Shown: piece by piece, positions 55,191 through 64,000 of the stretch
How the letters are laid out: each line of letters starts with the position of its first letter
Numbering within the stretch: the stretch's first letter is position 1
Assembly: GCF_016918935.1 (NCBI RefSeq)
Contig: NZ_JAFFOB010000015.1
Coordinates: 310,001 to 374,000 of the forward strand
From: Roseitranquillus sediminis
GTDB lineage: Bacteria > Pseudomonadota > Alphaproteobacteria > Rhodobacterales > Rhodobacteraceae
DNA: 64,000 bases
Direction of reading: 5' to 3'
Notes under the pieces: generated by a model
Seen by the model: only the letters and a program-made list of their open reading frames with translations
The model's database searches: none
Told to the model about the DNA's origin: nothing
Position numbers and translations under genes: made by a program

Positions 55191-56753
55191 TCACAGGTCC
55201 ATCAGCAGGCGGCGAGGGTCCTCGAGCGCTTCCTTGACGCGGACGAGGAAGGTGACGGCGCCCTTGCCGTCGACGATGCGGTGGTCGTAGCTGAGGGCGA
55301 GGTACATCATCGGGCGGGGCTTGATCTCGCCCTTGATGACCATCGGGCGCTCCTGGATCTTGTGCATGCCGAGGATGCCCGACTGCGGCGGGTTCAGGAT
55401 CGGCGAGGACATCAGCGAGCCGTAGACGCCGCCATTCGAGATGGTGAAGGTGCCGCCCTGCATGTCGGCCATGGAAAGCTTGCCATCGCGGGCCTTGGCG
55501 CCGAGCTCGTTGATCTTCTTTTCGATCTCGGCGAACGACATGGCGTCGGCGTCGCGCACCACGGGCACCACGAGGCCGGTCGGCGTGCCGACGGCGATGC
55601 CCATGTGGACGAAGTGCTTGTAGACGACGTCAGTGCCGTCGATCTCGGCATTGACCTCGGGCACCTCCTTGAGCGCGTGGCAGCAGGCCTTGGTGAAGAA
55701 CGACATGAAGCCGAGCTTCACGCCGTGCTTCTTCTCGAAGAGGTCCTTGTACGCGCTGCGCAGCGCCATGACCTCGGTCATGTCGACCTCGTTGTAGGTC
55801 GTCAGCATCGCGGCGGTGTTCTGCGCGTCCTTCAGCCGGCGGGCGATGGTCTGGCGCAGGCGGGTCATCTTGACCCGCTCCTCGCGGTCGGCGTCCTGGG
55901 CGGGGCTGGGGCCGCGGGCGGCGGGCTTGGCCTGCGGCGCCTCGCGCGGCTGCTCGAGCGCGCGGAGCACGTCCTGCTTCATCACGCGGCCCTCGCGGCC
56001 GGTGGCCTGCACGTCGTCGCGGGAGAGGTTCTTCTCGGCCATCATCTTTTTGGCCGAGGGCGCGTCCTCGACGTCGCGGCGGTGCTCTGGGGCGGTCTGC
56101 GGTTGGCCGGTGGGGGCGGGCGCCTCCTCCTGCGCGGGGGCCGCGGCGGCGGCGGCGCTGCCGGAGGAGAGGACCGCTAGCTTGCCGTTGGCCTGCACCG
56201 TGTCGCCCTCGTTCGCGACGATCTCGGCGAGGGTGCCGGCCTGCGGCGCGGGGACCTCGACGCTGACCTTGTCGGTCTCGAGCTCGCAGAGCATCTCGTC
56301 CTGCGCGACCTCGTCGCCGACCTTCTTGAACCAGGTGGCGACGGTGGCCTCAGTCACGCTCTCGCCGAGGGTGGGGACCATGACGTCGACCTTGTCACCG
56401 CCCCCGGCGGCGGGTTTGGCCTTCTCCGGCTGCGGCGCTTCCGAGGTCTCCTCGGCGGGAGTCTTGCGCTTGTCGCTGCGGGCGCGGGGGCGGGTTTCCT
56501 CGGGGCCGGCGCTGCCTTCCTCGGCGATGGTGGCGAGGAGCGCATCGACGCCGACGGTCTCGCCCTCGGCCGCCACGATCTCGCCCATCTCGCCGGCGGC
56601 GGGGGAGGGAACCTCGACGGTCACCTTGTCGGTCTCGAGCTCGCAGAGCATCTCGTCGACCTCGACGCGGTCGCCGGGCTTCTTGAACCAGGTGGCGATG
56701 GTGGCTTCGGTGACGCTCTCGCCCAGGGTGGGGACGCGGACTTCGATGCTCAT
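55191..56753 (-). CDS. sucB: 2-oxoglutarate dehydrogenase E2, two lipoyl domains
   Basis: A 520-residue dihydrolipoamide succinyltransferase. Two lipoyl domains are visible ([11 protein letters not shown] and [11 protein letters not shown]; the lysine is the lipoylation site). A peripheral-subunit-binding domain ([20 protein letters not shown]) and a catalytic acyltransferase core follow, ending with the catalytic His in [18 protein letters not shown]. Two lipoyl domains instead of one is a common variant in alphaproteobacteria. It begins 4 bases after sucA. Confidence 0.96.
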   Translation of the reverse strand: MSIEVRVPTLGESVTEATIATWFKKPGDRVEVDEMLCELETDKVTVEVPSPAAGEMGEIVAAEGETVGVDALLATIAEEGSAGPEETRPRARSDKRKTPAEETSEAPQPEKAKPAAGGGDKVDVMVPTLGESVTEATVATWFKKVGDEVAQDEMLCELETDKVSVEVPAPQAGTLAEIVANEGDTVQANGKLAVLSSGSAAAAAAPAQEEAPAPTGQPQTAPEHRRDVEDAPSAKKMMAEKNLSRDDVQATGREGRVMKQDVLRALEQPREAPQAKPAARGPSPAQDADREERVKMTRLRQTIARRLKDAQNTAAMLTTYNEVDMTEVMALRSAYKDLFEKKHGVKLGFMSFFTKACCHALKEVPEVNAEIDGTDVVYKHFVHMGIAVGTPTGLVVPVVRDADAMSFAEIEKKINELGAKARDGKLSMADMQGGTFTISNGGVYGSLMSSPILNPPQSGILGMHKIQERPMVIKGEIKPRPMMYLALSYDHRIVDGKGAVTFLVRVKEALEDPRRLLMDL

Positions 56754-56757
56754 GTGA

Positions 56758-59709
56758 CTACCCCTTGATGGTCAGCGCGTCGTCGACGAGCGCGGCTTGT
56801 TGTGACTTGTGCTGGCTTGCGAGGCCGGTGGCGGGCGAGGCGCTGGCCGGCCGCCCGGCATAGATCGGGCGCTTGTTCTTCGACTTGATGCGGGTCAGCA
56901 CCCACTCGACGTTGGGCTCCATGAAGGTCCAGGCGCCCTGGTTCTTGGGCTCTTCCTGGCACCACACGAAGTCGGCGTTCTTGAAGCGCCCGAGCTCGCG
57001 CACGAGGCTGAGCGCCGGGAACGGATAGAACTGCTCGACCCGCATCAGGTAGATGTCGTCGATGCCGCGTGCGTCGCGCTCCTCCAGCAGGTCGTAATAG
57101 ACCTTGCCCGAGCAGAGGACGACGCGGCGGATCTTGTCGTCCGCCTGGAGCTTCGTCTCGCTGTGGCCCTTCTCGGCGTCGTCCCAGAGGATCCGGTGGA
57201 AGGACGAGCCGGTGGTGAAGTCGCCGAGGTCGCTGACCGCGAGCTTGTGGCGCAGGAGCGACTTCGGCGTCATCAGCACCAGCGGCTTGCGATAGCTGCG
57301 GTGGAGCTGGCGGCGCAGGATGTGGAAGTAGTTGGCGGGCGTGGTGCAGTTCGCGACGATCCAGTTGTCCTCGGCGCATTGCTGCAGGAACCGCTCCAGC
57401 CGGGCGGACGAGTGCTCGGGGCCCTGGCCCTCGTAGCCATGCGGCAGCAGCATGACGAGACCCGACATGCGCAACCACTTGCGCTCGCCCGACGAGATGA
57501 ACTGGTCGAACATGATCTGGGCGCCGTTGGCGAAGTCGCCGAACTGCGCCTCCCACATCACGAGCGCGTTGGGCTCGGCCAGCGAATAGCCGTACTCGAA
57601 GCCGAGAACGGCGTATTCGGAGAGCATCGAGTCGATGGCCTCGTAGCGCGCCTGCCCCTCGCGGATGTGGTTCAGCGGGTAGTAGCGGTCCTCGGAGTTC
57701 TGGTCGATGAAGGCCGAGTGGCGCTGGCTGAAGGTGCCGCGGGTGGAATCCTGGCCGGCGAGGCGGACGGGATAGCCCTCGAGCAGGAGCGAGCCGAAGG
57801 CCAGTGCCTCGGCGGTGGCCCAGTCGAAGCCGTGGCCGCTCTCGAACATCTGCTTCTTGGACTCGAGGAGGCGACCCACCGTGCGGTGAAGACCGAAGCC
57901 CTCGGGCGCCGTGGTCAGCGCCCGGCCGATCTCGCGCAGGGTCTTTTCCTTGATGGCGGTCTTGCCGCGCTGGTACTTGTCGCCCTGCCGGTCGAGGTGC
58001 GACCAGCGGCCGTCGAGCCAGTCGGCCTTGTTGGGTCGGTACTCGCGGCCGGCCTCGAACTCCTCGCCGAGGAGCTTCTGGAAGTCCTGCTTCATCGTCT
58101 CGATCTCGTCCTGGGGGACGAGGCCGTCGGCGACGAGGCGCTCGGAGTAGAGCTCAAGCGTCGTCTTGTGGCCCTTGATGCGGGAGTACATCTCGGGCTG
58201 CGTGAACATAGGCTCGTCGCCCTCATTGTGGCCGAAGCGACGATAGCAGAACATGTCGATGACCACGTCCTTGTGGAACTTCTGCCGGAACTCCGTCGCC
58301 ACCTTGGCGGCGTGGGTGACGGCCTCGGGATCATCGCCGTTGACATGGAAGATCGGCGCCTCGACCATCAGCGCGATGTCCGTCGGGTAGGGCGACGAGC
58401 GGCTGAAGGACGGTGCGGTGGTGAACCCGATCTGGTTGTTGACCACGATGTGGATCGTGCCGCCGGTGCGGTGACCGCGCAGGCCGGAGAGGCCGAAGCA
58501 CTCGGCCACCACGCCCTGGCCCGCGAAGGCGGCGTCGCCGTGCAGGAGAACCGGCAGGACGCCCGAACGCTCCGGGTCTCCCAGCTGGTCCTGCTTCGCC
58601 CGCGCCTTGCCCAGGACGACGGGGTTCACCGCCTCGAGGTGCGAGGGGTTGGCGGTCAGCGACAGGTGGACGGTGTTGCCGTCGAACTCGCGGTCCGACG
58701 AGGCGCCGAGGTGGTACTTCACGTCGCCCGAGCCGTCGACATCCTCGGGCTTGAAGCTGCCGCCCTGGAACTCGTTGAAGATCGCGCGGTAGGGCTTCGA
58801 CATCACGTTGGCGAGGACGCTCAGGCGGCCGCGGTGCGGCATCCCGATGACGAGCTCCTGCACGCCGAGGGCGCCGCCGCGCTTGATGATCTGCTCCATC
58901 GCCGGAATCAGGCTCTCGCCGCCGTCGAGGCCGAAGCGCTTGGTGCCCATGTACTTGACGTGGAGGAAGCGCTCGAAACCCTCGGCTTCGACCAGCTTGT
59001 TGAGGATGGCGCGCCGCCCCTCGCGGGTGAAGCTGACCTCCTTGCCGTAGCCCTCGATCCGCTCCTTGAGCCAGGCGGCCTCGTCGGGGTTCGAGATGTG
59101 CATGTACTGGAGCGCGAAGGTGCCGCAGTAGGTGCGCCGCACGATCTCGAGGATCTCGCGCAGCGGCGCCACCTCGAGCCCGAGGACGTTGTCAATGAAG
59201 ATCGGCCGGTCCATGTCGGCCTCGGTGAAGCCGTAGCTGGCGGGGTCGAGCTCGGGGTGGGGAGTGACCTGGCGCATCCCCAGCGGGTCGAGGTCCGCGA
59301 CGAGGTGCCCGCGGATCCGGTAGGCGCGGATGATCATCAGCGCGCGGATCGAGTCGAGGACGGCGCGCTTCACGTCGTCGTCGGTGAGGCTGACGCCCTT
59401 TTCGGCGGCCTTGGCGGAGATCTTCTCGCCGGCGGCGCGCGCCTCGCGCATCCACTGGCCGTCGAGCGCGGCGGTCAGCTCGTCCGAAGGCGCAGGCGGC
59501 CAGTCGGGGCGAGACCAGGAGGGCCCCTTCGCCTCTGCCGCCACGGCGCTCCGATCGTCGCCGAGCTGGCGGAAGAACTCCGCCCAGCTCTCGTCGACTG
59601 CATTCGGATCGTCGGCAAAGCGAGCGTGGAGCTGCTCGATGTATTCCGAATTGTGCCCTTGGAGAAAGGACGAGGCGCGGAAGATGTCGTTGGAGGACTG
59701 GTCGGTCAT
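56758..59709 (-). CDS. sucA: 2-oxoglutarate dehydrogenase E1
   Basis: A 983-residue thiamine diphosphate enzyme that decarboxylates 2-oxoglutarate. Landmarks are the N-terminal [62 protein letters not shown] and the phosphate-loop-like [12 protein letters not shown]. It is complete from MTDQ to LTIKG and couples to sucB, which begins 4 bases downstream. Confidence 0.97.
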   Translation of the reverse strand: MTDQSSNDIFRASSFLQGHNSEYIEQLHARFADDPNAVDESWAEFFRQLGDDRSAVAAEAKGPSWSRPDWPPAPSDELTAALDGQWMREARAAGEKISAKAAEKGVSLTDDDVKRAVLDSIRALMIIRAYRIRGHLVADLDPLGMRQVTPHPELDPASYGFTEADMDRPIFIDNVLGLEVAPLREILEIVRRTYCGTFALQYMHISNPDEAAWLKERIEGYGKEVSFTREGRRAILNKLVEAEGFERFLHVKYMGTKRFGLDGGESLIPAMEQIIKRGGALGVQELVIGMPHRGRLSVLANVMSKPYRAIFNEFQGGSFKPEDVDGSGDVKYHLGASSDREFDGNTVHLSLTANPSHLEAVNPVVLGKARAKQDQLGDPERSGVLPVLLHGDAAFAGQGVVAECFGLSGLRGHRTGGTIHIVVNNQIGFTTAPSFSRSSPYPTDIALMVEAPIFHVNGDDPEAVTHAAKVATEFRQKFHKDVVIDMFCYRRFGHNEGDEPMFTQPEMYSRIKGHKTTLELYSERLVADGLVPQDEIETMKQDFQKLLGEEFEAGREYRPNKADWLDGRWSHLDRQGDKYQRGKTAIKEKTLREIGRALTTAPEGFGLHRTVGRLLESKKQMFESGHGFDWATAEALAFGSLLLEGYPVRLAGQDSTRGTFSQRHSAFIDQNSEDRYYPLNHIREGQARYEAIDSMLSEYAVLGFEYGYSLAEPNALVMWEAQFGDFANGAQIMFDQFISSGERKWLRMSGLVMLLPHGYEGQGPEHSSARLERFLQQCAEDNWIVANCTTPANYFHILRRQLHRSYRKPLVLMTPKSLLRHKLAVSDLGDFTTGSSFHRILWDDAEKGHSETKLQADDKIRRVVLCSGKVYYDLLEERDARGIDDIYLMRVEQFYPFPALSLVRELGRFKNADFVWCQEEPKNQGAWTFMEPNVEWVLTRIKSKNKRPIYAGRPASASPATGLASQHKSQQAALVDDALTIKG

Positions 59710-59899
59710 TGGGCTACCTTCGAGGCTCGGCTCGGCTGGTCGTGGGCTGGCGCGGGTTCGCTCGGGTCAACGCGGGCACTCCGGACGCGGGTCCGCGCCG
59801 AGTCGGACGGCTGCGCTGGCGGAGCGGGAATCGCCCTTGGGTCTTTGGCTCGGTACTCCCCCGCGCGAGCGGCGTGAAGGGTCTCTCTCGCCCGACGCA

Positions 59900-60406
59900 T
59901 CACAACGCCTCGCCCGGCGCCGGGCCGAAGCGGTTGGGGCCGGGCTGCGACGGGCGGGTCAGCCACCAGAGCACGAGGAGGGGCGAAATCACGAAGACGA
60001 GGAGCGCGACGACGAGGACGAGGCCGACGACCCCCTGGAAGGCCTGGCTTTCGAGCCCGACCGCGCCGGTGGCGCCGGCGAAGGTGGCGATACCGACCAT
60101 GACGATCAGCGGGTAGACGAGGTGGAGCCCGGAGCGGCCGGTGTCGTGCATCCGGCGCCATCCGGCGGCGATGCCGGGCAGCAGGGTGGCGAGCTTGAAG
60201 ACGCCCGCGACGGGCCCGGAGCCGGCCTCGGGCGCGCCGTCAGCCACGGTTGGGTCTCCGCCAAAGAGAGCGGCGTCGACGACGCCGGCCACCGCAGAGG
60301 CCAGGATCAGGAACAGCACGAACCACCAATATTCCGAGCGGGTCGCGCGTCCCGAGAAGGTGGCGTATTTGCGTAGGCACGTCCTGACCGCCTCAGCGAA
60401 CCTCAT
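59900..60406 (-). CDS. DUF805 membrane protein
   Basis: A 168-residue membrane protein of the DUF805 family with about three to four helices. The conserved motifs FSGRATRSEYWWFVLFLILA and WRRMHDTGRSGLHLV are visible. It starts 1 base after the sucD stop, so it is in the sucCD-sucAB operon. The function is unknown. Confidence 0.85.
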   Translation of the reverse strand: MRFAEAVRTCLRKYATFSGRATRSEYWWFVLFLILASAVAGVVDAALFGGDPTVADGAPEAGSGPVAGVFKLATLLPGIAAGWRRMHDTGRSGLHLVYPLIVMVGIATFAGATGAVGLESQAFQGVVGLVLVVALLVFVISPLLVLWWLTRPSQPGPNRFGPAPGEAL

Positions 60407-60407
60407 G

Positions 60408-61289
60408 TCACCCGATGGCTTTGACCACCGCTTCCCCGAGGCCGGCGGGGCTGTCCGCCACGACGATACCGGCCTCCTTCATCGCCGCGATCTTCGATTC
60501 CGCGTCGCCCTTGCCGCCGGCGACGATTGCGCCCGCATGGCCCATGCGCCGGCCCTTGGGGGCGGTGCGGCCGGCGATGAAGCCGGCTGTGGGCTTCCAG
60601 CGGCCCGCCTTGCGCTCGTCGGCGAGGAACTGCGCGGCCTCCTCCTCGGCGGTGCCGCCGATCTCGCCGATCATGATGATCGCTTGCGTCTCGTCGTCGG
60701 CGAGGAACCATTCCAGCACGTCGATATGCTCGGTCCCCTTGATCGGATCGCCGCCGATGCCGACGCAGGTCGACTGGCCGAGGCCGACATCGGTGGTCTG
60801 CTTGACCGCCTCGTAGGTGAGCGTGCCCGAGCGGGAGACGACGCCGACCTTGCCGCGCTTGTGGATGTGGCCGGGCATGATGCCGATCTTGCAGGCGTCG
60901 GGCGTGATGACGCCCGGGCAGTTCGGCCCGATCAGCGTGGTGCCCGAGCCGTCGAGCGCGCGCTTGACCTTCATCATGTCGAGGACCGGGATGCCCTCGG
61001 TGATGCAGACCACGAGCGGGATCCTCGCGTCGATCGCCTCGAGGATCGAGTCGGCGGCGAAGGGGGGCGGGACGTAGATGACGCTGGCGTTCGCGCCCGT
61101 CTTCGCCACCGCCTCGTGGCACGAGTCGAAGACCGGCAGGTCGAGATGGGTCTGCCCGCCCTTGCCGGGCGTCACGCCGCCGACCATCCGCGTGCCGTAG
61201 GCGATGGCCTGCTCGGAATGGAAGGTGCCCTGCGAGCCGGTGAAGCCCTGGCAGATCACCTTGGTGTCTTTGTCGACGAGTACGGCCAT
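60408..61289 (-). CDS. sucD: Succinyl-CoA synthetase alpha subunit
   Basis: A 293-residue subunit that carries the phosphohistidine and CoA site. The Rossmann part has [20 protein letters not shown], the second domain [20 protein letters not shown], and the phospho-His is in [13 protein letters not shown]. It pairs with sucC upstream, separated by an exported-protein gene. Confidence 0.97.
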   Translation of the reverse strand: MAVLVDKDTKVICQGFTGSQGTFHSEQAIAYGTRMVGGVTPGKGGQTHLDLPVFDSCHEAVAKTGANASVIYVPPPFAADSILEAIDARIPLVVCITEGIPVLDMMKVKRALDGSGTTLIGPNCPGVITPDACKIGIMPGHIHKRGKVGVVSRSGTLTYEAVKQTTDVGLGQSTCVGIGGDPIKGTEHIDVLEWFLADDETQAIIMIGEIGGTAEEEAAQFLADERKAGRWKPTAGFIAGRTAPKGRRMGHAGAIVAGGKGDAESKIAAMKEAGIVVADSPAGLGEAVVKAIG

Positions 61290-61308
61290 CCAGGCGCTCC
61301 TCTGCGGT

Positions 61309-61839
61309 CTAGTCTGATTGCGGTGGCGTGAGCGGCGCGGCATCGGCCGAGGCGACGATGGCGACGCTTCCTGTCTCTCTCTCGGCGACCTCGATCTGGA
61401 CCAGCACGTCATCTTCGGTATTGGTCTGCCAGAGGCGCCCCTTCTCCAACGCCGTCGGCTCCAAGTCGCCGAAGCGGCGCCGGATGGCCGGCTCGATCTC
61501 GGCCAGCAGGCGGGGCAGGTAGGCCTCGTCGGCCTGCGGGGCGCGCAGCTCGCAGGCGAAGAAGTTCGGCTGCGCGGTCAGGATCATCGTCGGCCCGGCC
61601 CCGTGCGCATAGATCACGGTTCGCCCGAGGCGGGAGCGCACTTCGAAGCCCTCGGCCTGCACGCCCTCACTGGCGTCCGGCGTCGCGCGGATGCAGACGC
61701 GCATCGCGAGCTCGGCCAGTTCGGACGGCGGAATGGCCTGAGCCGCCGCCGGCGCGACCCAGGCGCAGAAAGCCGCCGCAGACAGGGCCGCGGCATGCGG
61801 CGCGCGTCCGAAGATCTTCCGTGCTGCTGCAACAACCAT
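61309..61839 (-). CDS. Exported protein of unknown function
   Basis: A 176-residue secreted or periplasmic protein. A signal peptide ends near [14 protein letters not shown], and the mature domain has [39 protein letters not shown] and [20 protein letters not shown]. No family was recognised. The second ATG (61839) was preferred because its spacing from GGAGG is better than that of 61845. It sits between sucC and sucD. Confidence 0.6.
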   Translation of the reverse strand: MVVAAARKIFGRAPHAAALSAAAFCAWVAPAAAQAIPPSELAELAMRVCIRATPDASEGVQAEGFEVRSRLGRTVIYAHGAGPTMILTAQPNFFACELRAPQADEAYLPRLLAEIEPAIRRRFGDLEPTALEKGRLWQTNTEDDVLVQIEVAERETGSVAIVASADAAPLTPPQSD

Positions 61840-61878
61840 GACCATTCCTCCCCGTGGTGACCCGCGGCTCGTCCTCGA

Positions 61879-63072
61879 TCAGCCGTTGACCGCCTTGACC
61901 ACCTTGTCGGCGGCGTCGGCGAGGTCGTCGGCGGCGATGACGTTGAGGCCGGAGGTCTTGATGATCTCCTTGCCCTTCTCGACGTTGGTGCCCTCGAGCC
62001 GGACGACGAGCGGTACCTCGAGGCCCACTTCCTTGACCGCGGCGACCACGCCCTCGGCGATGACGTCGCAGCGCATGATGCCGCCAAAAATGTTTACGAG
62101 GATGCCCTTCACGTTCTTGTCCGACGTGATGATCTTGAAGGCCTCGGTGACCTTTTCCTTGGTGGCGCTGCCGCCGACGTCGAGGAAGTTGGCGGGGGCC
62201 GAGCCGTAGAGCTTGATGATGTCCATCGTCGCCATGGCAAGGCCGGCGCCGTTGACCATGCAGCCGATCTCGCCGTCGAGAGCGATGTAGTTGAGGTCGT
62301 ACTTGGAGGCCTGGAGTTCCTTGGCGTCTTCCTCGGATTCGTCGCGCAGGCTCGCGATCTCCTGCTGGCGGTAGAGGGCGTTGCCGTCGAAGCCCATCTT
62401 GGCGTCGAGACATTTGAGGTCGCCCTCGTCGGTCACGATCAGCGGGTTGATCTCGACCATCTCGGCGTCCTTCTCGACGAAGAGACGGTAGAGCATGCCC
62501 ATGAGCGCGACGCACTGCTTGACCTGCTTTCCCTCGAGCCCCAACGCATAGGCGATGCGGCGGCCGTGGAACGGCTGGTAGCCGGTCACCGGGTCGACGG
62601 AGAAGGAGAGGATGCGGTCCGGCGTGGAGGCGGCGACCTCCTCGATGTCCATGCCGCCCTCGGTCGAGCAGACGAAGGAGATGCGGGAGGTCTGCCGGTC
62701 GACGAGGAGGGCGAGGTAGAGCTCGCGCGAGATGCCGGAGCCGTCCTCGATGTAGACGCGGCCGACCTGCTTGCCCTCCGGGCCGGTCTGATGCGTGACG
62801 AGAGTGCGGCCGAGCATCCGCCGGGCCTCGTCGGAGGCTTCCTCGACGGACTTGGTGAGGCGAACGCCGCCCTTTTCGCCCGCGTCAGGCTCCTTGAAGC
62901 TGCCCTTGCCGCGGCCGCCGGCGTGGATCTGCGCCTTGACCACCCAGACGGGGCCGTCGAGCTCACCCGCGGCGGTCTTGGCTTCCTCGGCGCGGGTGAC
63001 GATGCGGCCGTCGCTGACCGGAGCGCCGTAGCTGCGCAGGAGCGACTTGGCCTGGTACTCGTGGATGTTCAT
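61879..63072 (-). CDS. sucC: Succinyl-CoA synthetase beta subunit
   Basis: A 397-residue ATP-grasp subunit. It has the N-terminal [20 protein letters not shown], the nucleotide-binding [15 protein letters not shown] and the C-terminal [20 protein letters not shown]. It binds ADP and succinate with sucD. It lies 208 bases after mdh. Confidence 0.97.
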   Translation of the reverse strand: MNIHEYQAKSLLRSYGAPVSDGRIVTRAEEAKTAAGELDGPVWVVKAQIHAGGRGKGSFKEPDAGEKGGVRLTKSVEEASDEARRMLGRTLVTHQTGPEGKQVGRVYIEDGSGISRELYLALLVDRQTSRISFVCSTEGGMDIEEVAASTPDRILSFSVDPVTGYQPFHGRRIAYALGLEGKQVKQCVALMGMLYRLFVEKDAEMVEINPLIVTDEGDLKCLDAKMGFDGNALYRQQEIASLRDESEEDAKELQASKYDLNYIALDGEIGCMVNGAGLAMATMDIIKLYGSAPANFLDVGGSATKEKVTEAFKIITSDKNVKGILVNIFGGIMRCDVIAEGVVAAVKEVGLEVPLVVRLEGTNVEKGKEIIKTSGLNVIAADDLADAADKVVKAVNG

Positions 63073-63220
63073 CTCCGGCCCCCGTTCGGTGTTGTCGCCG
63101 GGTGCAATGCCACGTGCGCGCCGTAAAAGAAAGGGCAACTCCGCGCGTTTGCAGGAACAAACCGAGGGAGTCGCCGGGTTCCCAGCCGTCGCGCGCCCCG
63201 TCGGCGCCGCAAAGGGCAGC

Positions 63221-63249
63221 GGGCCGGCCGCCGTGCTGGCGGCCGGCCC
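63221..63249 (-). terminator. Hairpin between mdh and sucC
   Basis: A perfect 12-bp GC stem, gggccggccgcc (63221-63232) pairing with ggcggccggccc (63238-63249), with a 5-nt loop lies 31 bases after the mdh stop. On the - strand it is followed by GCTGCCCTTT. It may attenuate rather than end transcription into sucC. Confidence 0.55.
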
Positions 63250-63280
63250 GCGGCGGCAGCGACCTATGGCGAACGCTATA

Positions 63281-64000
<720 letters not shown>

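Noticed and set aside
57104-59877. 1022-codon plus-strand frame opposite sucA
   Set aside because: It is the antisense shadow of the sucA gene, caused by high third-position GC. Codon pattern and composition are not protein-like.

Overview
This window looks like chromosome from a high-GC alphaproteobacterium, most likely a member of the Rhodobacterales/Rhodobacteraceae. The evidence is the protein sequences, the mdh-sucC-sucD-sucA-sucB-lpd order with small genes inserted between the enzymes, and the Tad pilus, TelA/XpaC and malic enzyme-phosphotransacetylase neighbourhoods. I saw no rRNA, tRNA or CRISPR array.

Layout. (1) 1-3.3 kb is a decayed, probably imported stretch: two unassigned ORF remnants, the C-terminal third of an arsenite oxidase large subunit (aioA) with an internal stop, a truncated IS21-type istB helper, and a frameshifted, internally deleted IS5-type transposase. 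(2) 3.5-13.2 kb is a Tad/Flp pilus locus on the + strand: a secretin-N-domain protein, Flp pilin, CpaF ATPase, TadB, TadC, a TadG-like protein, prepilin peptidase, CpaB, CpaE and two TadE-type pseudopilins. No secretin gene is present. (3) 13.3-15.0 kb, - strand, holds a fatty-acid desaturase, a small basic protein and a cold-shock protein. (4) 15.5-26.7 kb is a peptide uptake and processing island. A divergent M20 peptidase faces a GntR/UTRA regulator, followed by an M28-like peptidase, a complete Dpp/Opp-type ABC importer, an Asp/Glu-type racemase and an enolase-superfamily dipeptide epimerase. Together these suggest import, hydrolysis and stereochemical inversion of peptides or modified amino acids. 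(5) 26.7-31.1 kb contains several damaged reading frames: a citrate synthase fragment, an MFS transporter with a frameshift, a TraR/DksA-like gene with an amber codon, and a tungstate-type ABC transporter whose permease 5' end appears shifted.

(6) 31.2-43.7 kb is mostly housekeeping: UspA, an entericidin-like lipoprotein, an esterase, GlyA, NAD kinase, an NtrC-like regulator with altered AAA+ motifs plus its Hpt-like partner, propionyl-CoA synthetase, malic enzyme, D-Tyr-tRNA deacylase and a sugar kinase. (7) 43.8-49.4 kb is a - strand array of membrane and stress-type genes: a small membrane protein, XpaC, TelA, a DUF2927 lipoprotein, an SPFH-GYF protein and a zinc-ribbon membrane protein. 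It is probably one functional unit of unknown biochemical role. (8) 49.5-52.3 kb holds trpA, a YqaE-like peptide, a VOC protein and ychF. (9) 52.4-64 kb is the TCA-cycle block (mdh partial, sucCD, sucAB, lpd), read on the - strand, with a DUF805 protein, an exported protein, a lipoprotein, an 81-residue protein and a MAPEG protein interspersed.

All family assignments were made by reading motifs; no database search was run.
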